A DNA stretch of 15,488 bases from CAZSNH01 sp052388455. Its GTDB lineage: Bacteria; Pseudomonadota; Alphaproteobacteria; Rhizobiales; Hyphomicrobiaceae. The position numbers and the translations under genes were made by a program. The notes beneath the pieces were generated by a model. It saw only the letters and a list, made by a program, of their open reading frames with translations. It was not told where the DNA came from and did no database searches. Positions 14,473-15,488 of this stretch are shown here, in pieces. The stretch's first letter is position 1; every line of letters starts with the position of its first letter. The DNA lies in the NCBI GenBank assembly GCA_052388455.1, contig JBQTIA010000149.1:1-15488 (forward strand), in the 5' to 3' direction.

Positions 14473-14490
14473 TCAGTCGGTGTTGACTGA
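14473..14490 (-). promoter_or_regulatory. Small inverted repeat in the sbp leader
   Basis: A perfect 6-bp inverted repeat TCAGTC-N6-GACTGA lies between the -10-like box (14495-14500) and the ribosome-binding site. It overlaps the expected transcription start. It could be an operator (for example for the XRE-cupin protein) or a small 5' mRNA hairpin. Neither of the other two sulfur promoters has it. Confidence 0.4.
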
Positions 14491-14494
14491 GGGA

Positions 14495-14549
14495 AAGCTA
14501 GGCGCGCCCGTTGCTCCGACGAACCAAGAAGAAATGCTGAGCTTATGAA
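14495..14549 (-). promoter_or_regulatory. Sulfur-type promoter A, upstream of sbp
   Basis: In the minus-strand direction TTCATAAGCTCAGCAT (14534-14549) precedes TTCTTCTTGGTTCG (14520-14533). A -35-like TTCGTC (14518-14523), 17 nt and a -10-like TAGCTT (14495-14500) follow. TTCTTCTT to TAGCTT is 25 nt, as in promoters B and C. The activator box runs up to and into the -35 position, as expected for a LysR-type activator touching RNA polymerase; CysB is the obvious candidate. Confidence 0.75.
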
Positions 14550-14630
14550 GCGACCCGGCGCCGACCGCAGCGGATGCCGTTCGAGGTGGGGCCCGCGCAG
14601 AGCAGAAATTGTCGCGCCGGGTGCGTGAGG

Positions 14631-15041
14631 TCAAAGCGCCGGCGCGACTTCGGCTCCTGTCGGTGGCGGGCCGGCGGCATCGAGGGCCTCGACCTCGGCG
14701 TCGGTATAGACGCGCGAGCGGGTCAGGAAGCGCACGCCCTCCGGCGCCTCGACCGAAAAACCAGAGCCGCGGCCCGGCACCACGTCGATGATCAGATGCG
14801 TGTGCTGCCAGTACTCGAACTGCGATTTGCCCATGTAGAACGGCTGGCCGCCGATCTCGCCCATGTAGACATCCTGCGCGCCGACCTTGAACTCGCGGCG
14901 CGGGTAGCACATCGGCGCCGAGCCGTCGCAGCAGCCGCCCGACTGATGGAACAGCAGCGGCCCATGAATGCCGATCAGCTTGCCGATCAGCGCCTCCGAC
15001 GCTGGAGTGGCCGAAACGCGGGTGGGGATGTTGGTGGTCAT
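14631..15041 (-). CDS. DUF779 family protein, canonical copy
   Basis: This 136-residue protein belongs to the DUF779 family, whose members are often encoded beside aldehyde dehydrogenases and have no settled function. Conserved features are FHQSGGCCDGSAPMCYP (31-47) with three cysteines (37, 38, 45), QFEYWQHTHLIIDVVPGRG (74-92) with two histidines, and GFSVEAPEGVRFLTRSR. The Cys/His set suggests a metal or redox centre, which is inference. ATG 15041 lies 28 bp after the stop of the divergent copy, so the two form one operon. The C-terminal 20 residues are Pro/Ala-rich. Confidence 0.88.
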   Translation of the reverse strand: MTTNIPTRVSATPASEALIGKLIGIHGPLLFHQSGGCCDGSAPMCYPRREFKVGAQDVYMGEIGGQPFYMGKSQFEYWQHTHLIIDVVPGRGSGFSVEAPEGVRFLTRSRVYTDAEVEALDAAGPPPTGAEVAPAL

Positions 15042-15069
15042 CGGCTACCTGCTCTCTGTGATGGGCGGT

Positions 15070-15417
15070 TCAAACCATCTGCGCTGGTTCGCAGCCGCAC
15101 GTCGTGTCGGCCGTCAGTTCGAAATGGAAGCCCGATCCGGCTTCGAGCGAGAACCCGGGCGAATAGCCACGCGCGAGCCGGATGGTCATCGCGCGTGCGC
15201 GCCACCGGCCGGCCTCGCTCGACATCATGTAGAGCAGCGTGGCGCAATAGTCACCGACCAGGACATCGCGTTCGCCCAGGCGCAGCTCGCCATGCGGCAG
15301 GCAGACGAGCGTCGTCCCATAGCGCCCCGACATGTGAAACGCGATTGCGCCATGCTTGGCGATCAGCGAGGCGATGAGGCGGCTGGCCTCGGGGCTGGCG
15401 GCGATGGCGATCGGCAT
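15070..15417 (-). CDS. Divergent DUF779-like protein lacking the CC motif
   Basis: This 115-residue protein aligns along its length with the canonical DUF779 copy next to it: LIASLIAKHGAIAFHMSG matches LIGKLIGIHGPLLFHQSGG, LGERDVLVGDY matches VGAQDVYMGEI, and YSPGFSLEAGSGFHFEL matches GSGFSVEAPEGVRFLT. The adjacent cysteine pair is replaced by Arg-Tyr, while the third Cys (39) and the preceding His (28) remain. Both His of the WQHTH segment are gone. New cysteines appear at 58 and in a C-terminal TTCGCE (107, 109). ATG 15417 has GGAGGAG upstream, with long spacing. This is probably an old tandem duplication with a changed active centre. Confidence 0.75.
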   Translation of the reverse strand: MPIAIAASPEASRLIASLIAKHGAIAFHMSGRYGTTLVCLPHGELRLGERDVLVGDYCATLLYMMSSEAGRWRARAMTIRLARGYSPGFSLEAGSGFHFELTADTTCGCEPAQMV

Positions 15418-15445
15418 GGCGCGACGTCACTCCTCCGCTCTGAGA

Positions 15446-15479
15446 GCAATAAAGGCGGCGTGGAGTGAACCACGCCGCC
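15446..15479 (-). terminator. Strong hairpin terminator or attenuator ahead of the DUF779 genes
   Basis: A perfect 10-bp GC-rich inverted repeat (GGCGGCGTGG 15454-15463, CCACGCCGCC 15470-15479) with a 6-nt loop is followed on the minus strand by TTTATTGC. It would end transcription of a gene beyond the right edge. It lies only 36 bp before the ATG of the divergent DUF779 gene. A small GCTCT-G-AGAGC inverted repeat (15437-15447) sits between them. Confidence 0.8.
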
Positions 15480-15488
15480 GCTCATCTG

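Noticed and set aside
14554..14620. CCCGGCG/CGCCGGG repeat after the DUF779 gene as terminator
   Set aside because: The arms are 53 bp apart with no T run, so a stable terminator hairpin is unlikely.

Overview
The window is GC-rich DNA with tightly packed genes on the minus strand, several 1-4 bp gene overlaps and GTG/TTG starts. Gene content (Rhizobiales-type porin with an N-terminal coiled coil, bacteriophytochrome operon, CysB-linked sulfate ABC transporter, tandem DUF779 genes) suggests an alphaproteobacterium, most likely of the order Hyphomicrobiales. The genus cannot be told from the sequence alone. All genes but one (a DUF1097 membrane protein) lie on the minus strand. No tRNA, rRNA, CRISPR, insertion sequence or transposase was seen.

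Layout from left to right. Positions 68-419 hold a cold-shock protein gene with its own terminator. Positions 680-5019 hold a red/far-red light-sensing module, transcribed right to left: heme oxygenase (makes biliverdin), then a bacteriophytochrome histidine kinase (binds biliverdin at Cys26), then a NarL/FixJ-type response regulator. After a 193 bp gap comes a degenerate stand-alone receiver protein. The kinase starts with GTG inside the heme oxygenase stop (GTGA overlap). Its transmitter is of the HisKA_3 (NarX/DesK) type, which matches the LuxR-type output regulator. A DUF1097 membrane protein (5350-5874) diverges from this operon and converges on cysB.

Positions 5940-14550 form a sulfur-acquisition locus. 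In transcription order it holds: a periplasmic sulfate-binding protein (sbp); an RBBP9-type serine hydrolase; an outer-membrane porin; an XRE-cupin regulator resembling SutR; and a compact operon of an unannotated 31-residue membrane protein followed by cysT, cysW, cysA and cysB. Together they cover outer-membrane entry, periplasmic capture, inner-membrane ATP-driven import and regulation.

The main finding is that three promoters in this locus (before sbp, before the XRE-cupin gene, and before the 31-residue ORF) share one architecture: a TTCTTCTT[G/C]GTTC box, then, exactly 25 nt after TTCTTCTT, a -10-like TAG[C/T][C/T]T. This defines a probable local sulfur regulon, read by CysB or the XRE-cupin protein. 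It also independently marks the 31-residue ORF as the first gene of the transporter operon.

The right edge (14631-15417) carries two adjacent DUF779-type genes, one canonical and one divergent and lacking the CC motif. They sit behind a strong hairpin terminator that leaves little room for a separate promoter.
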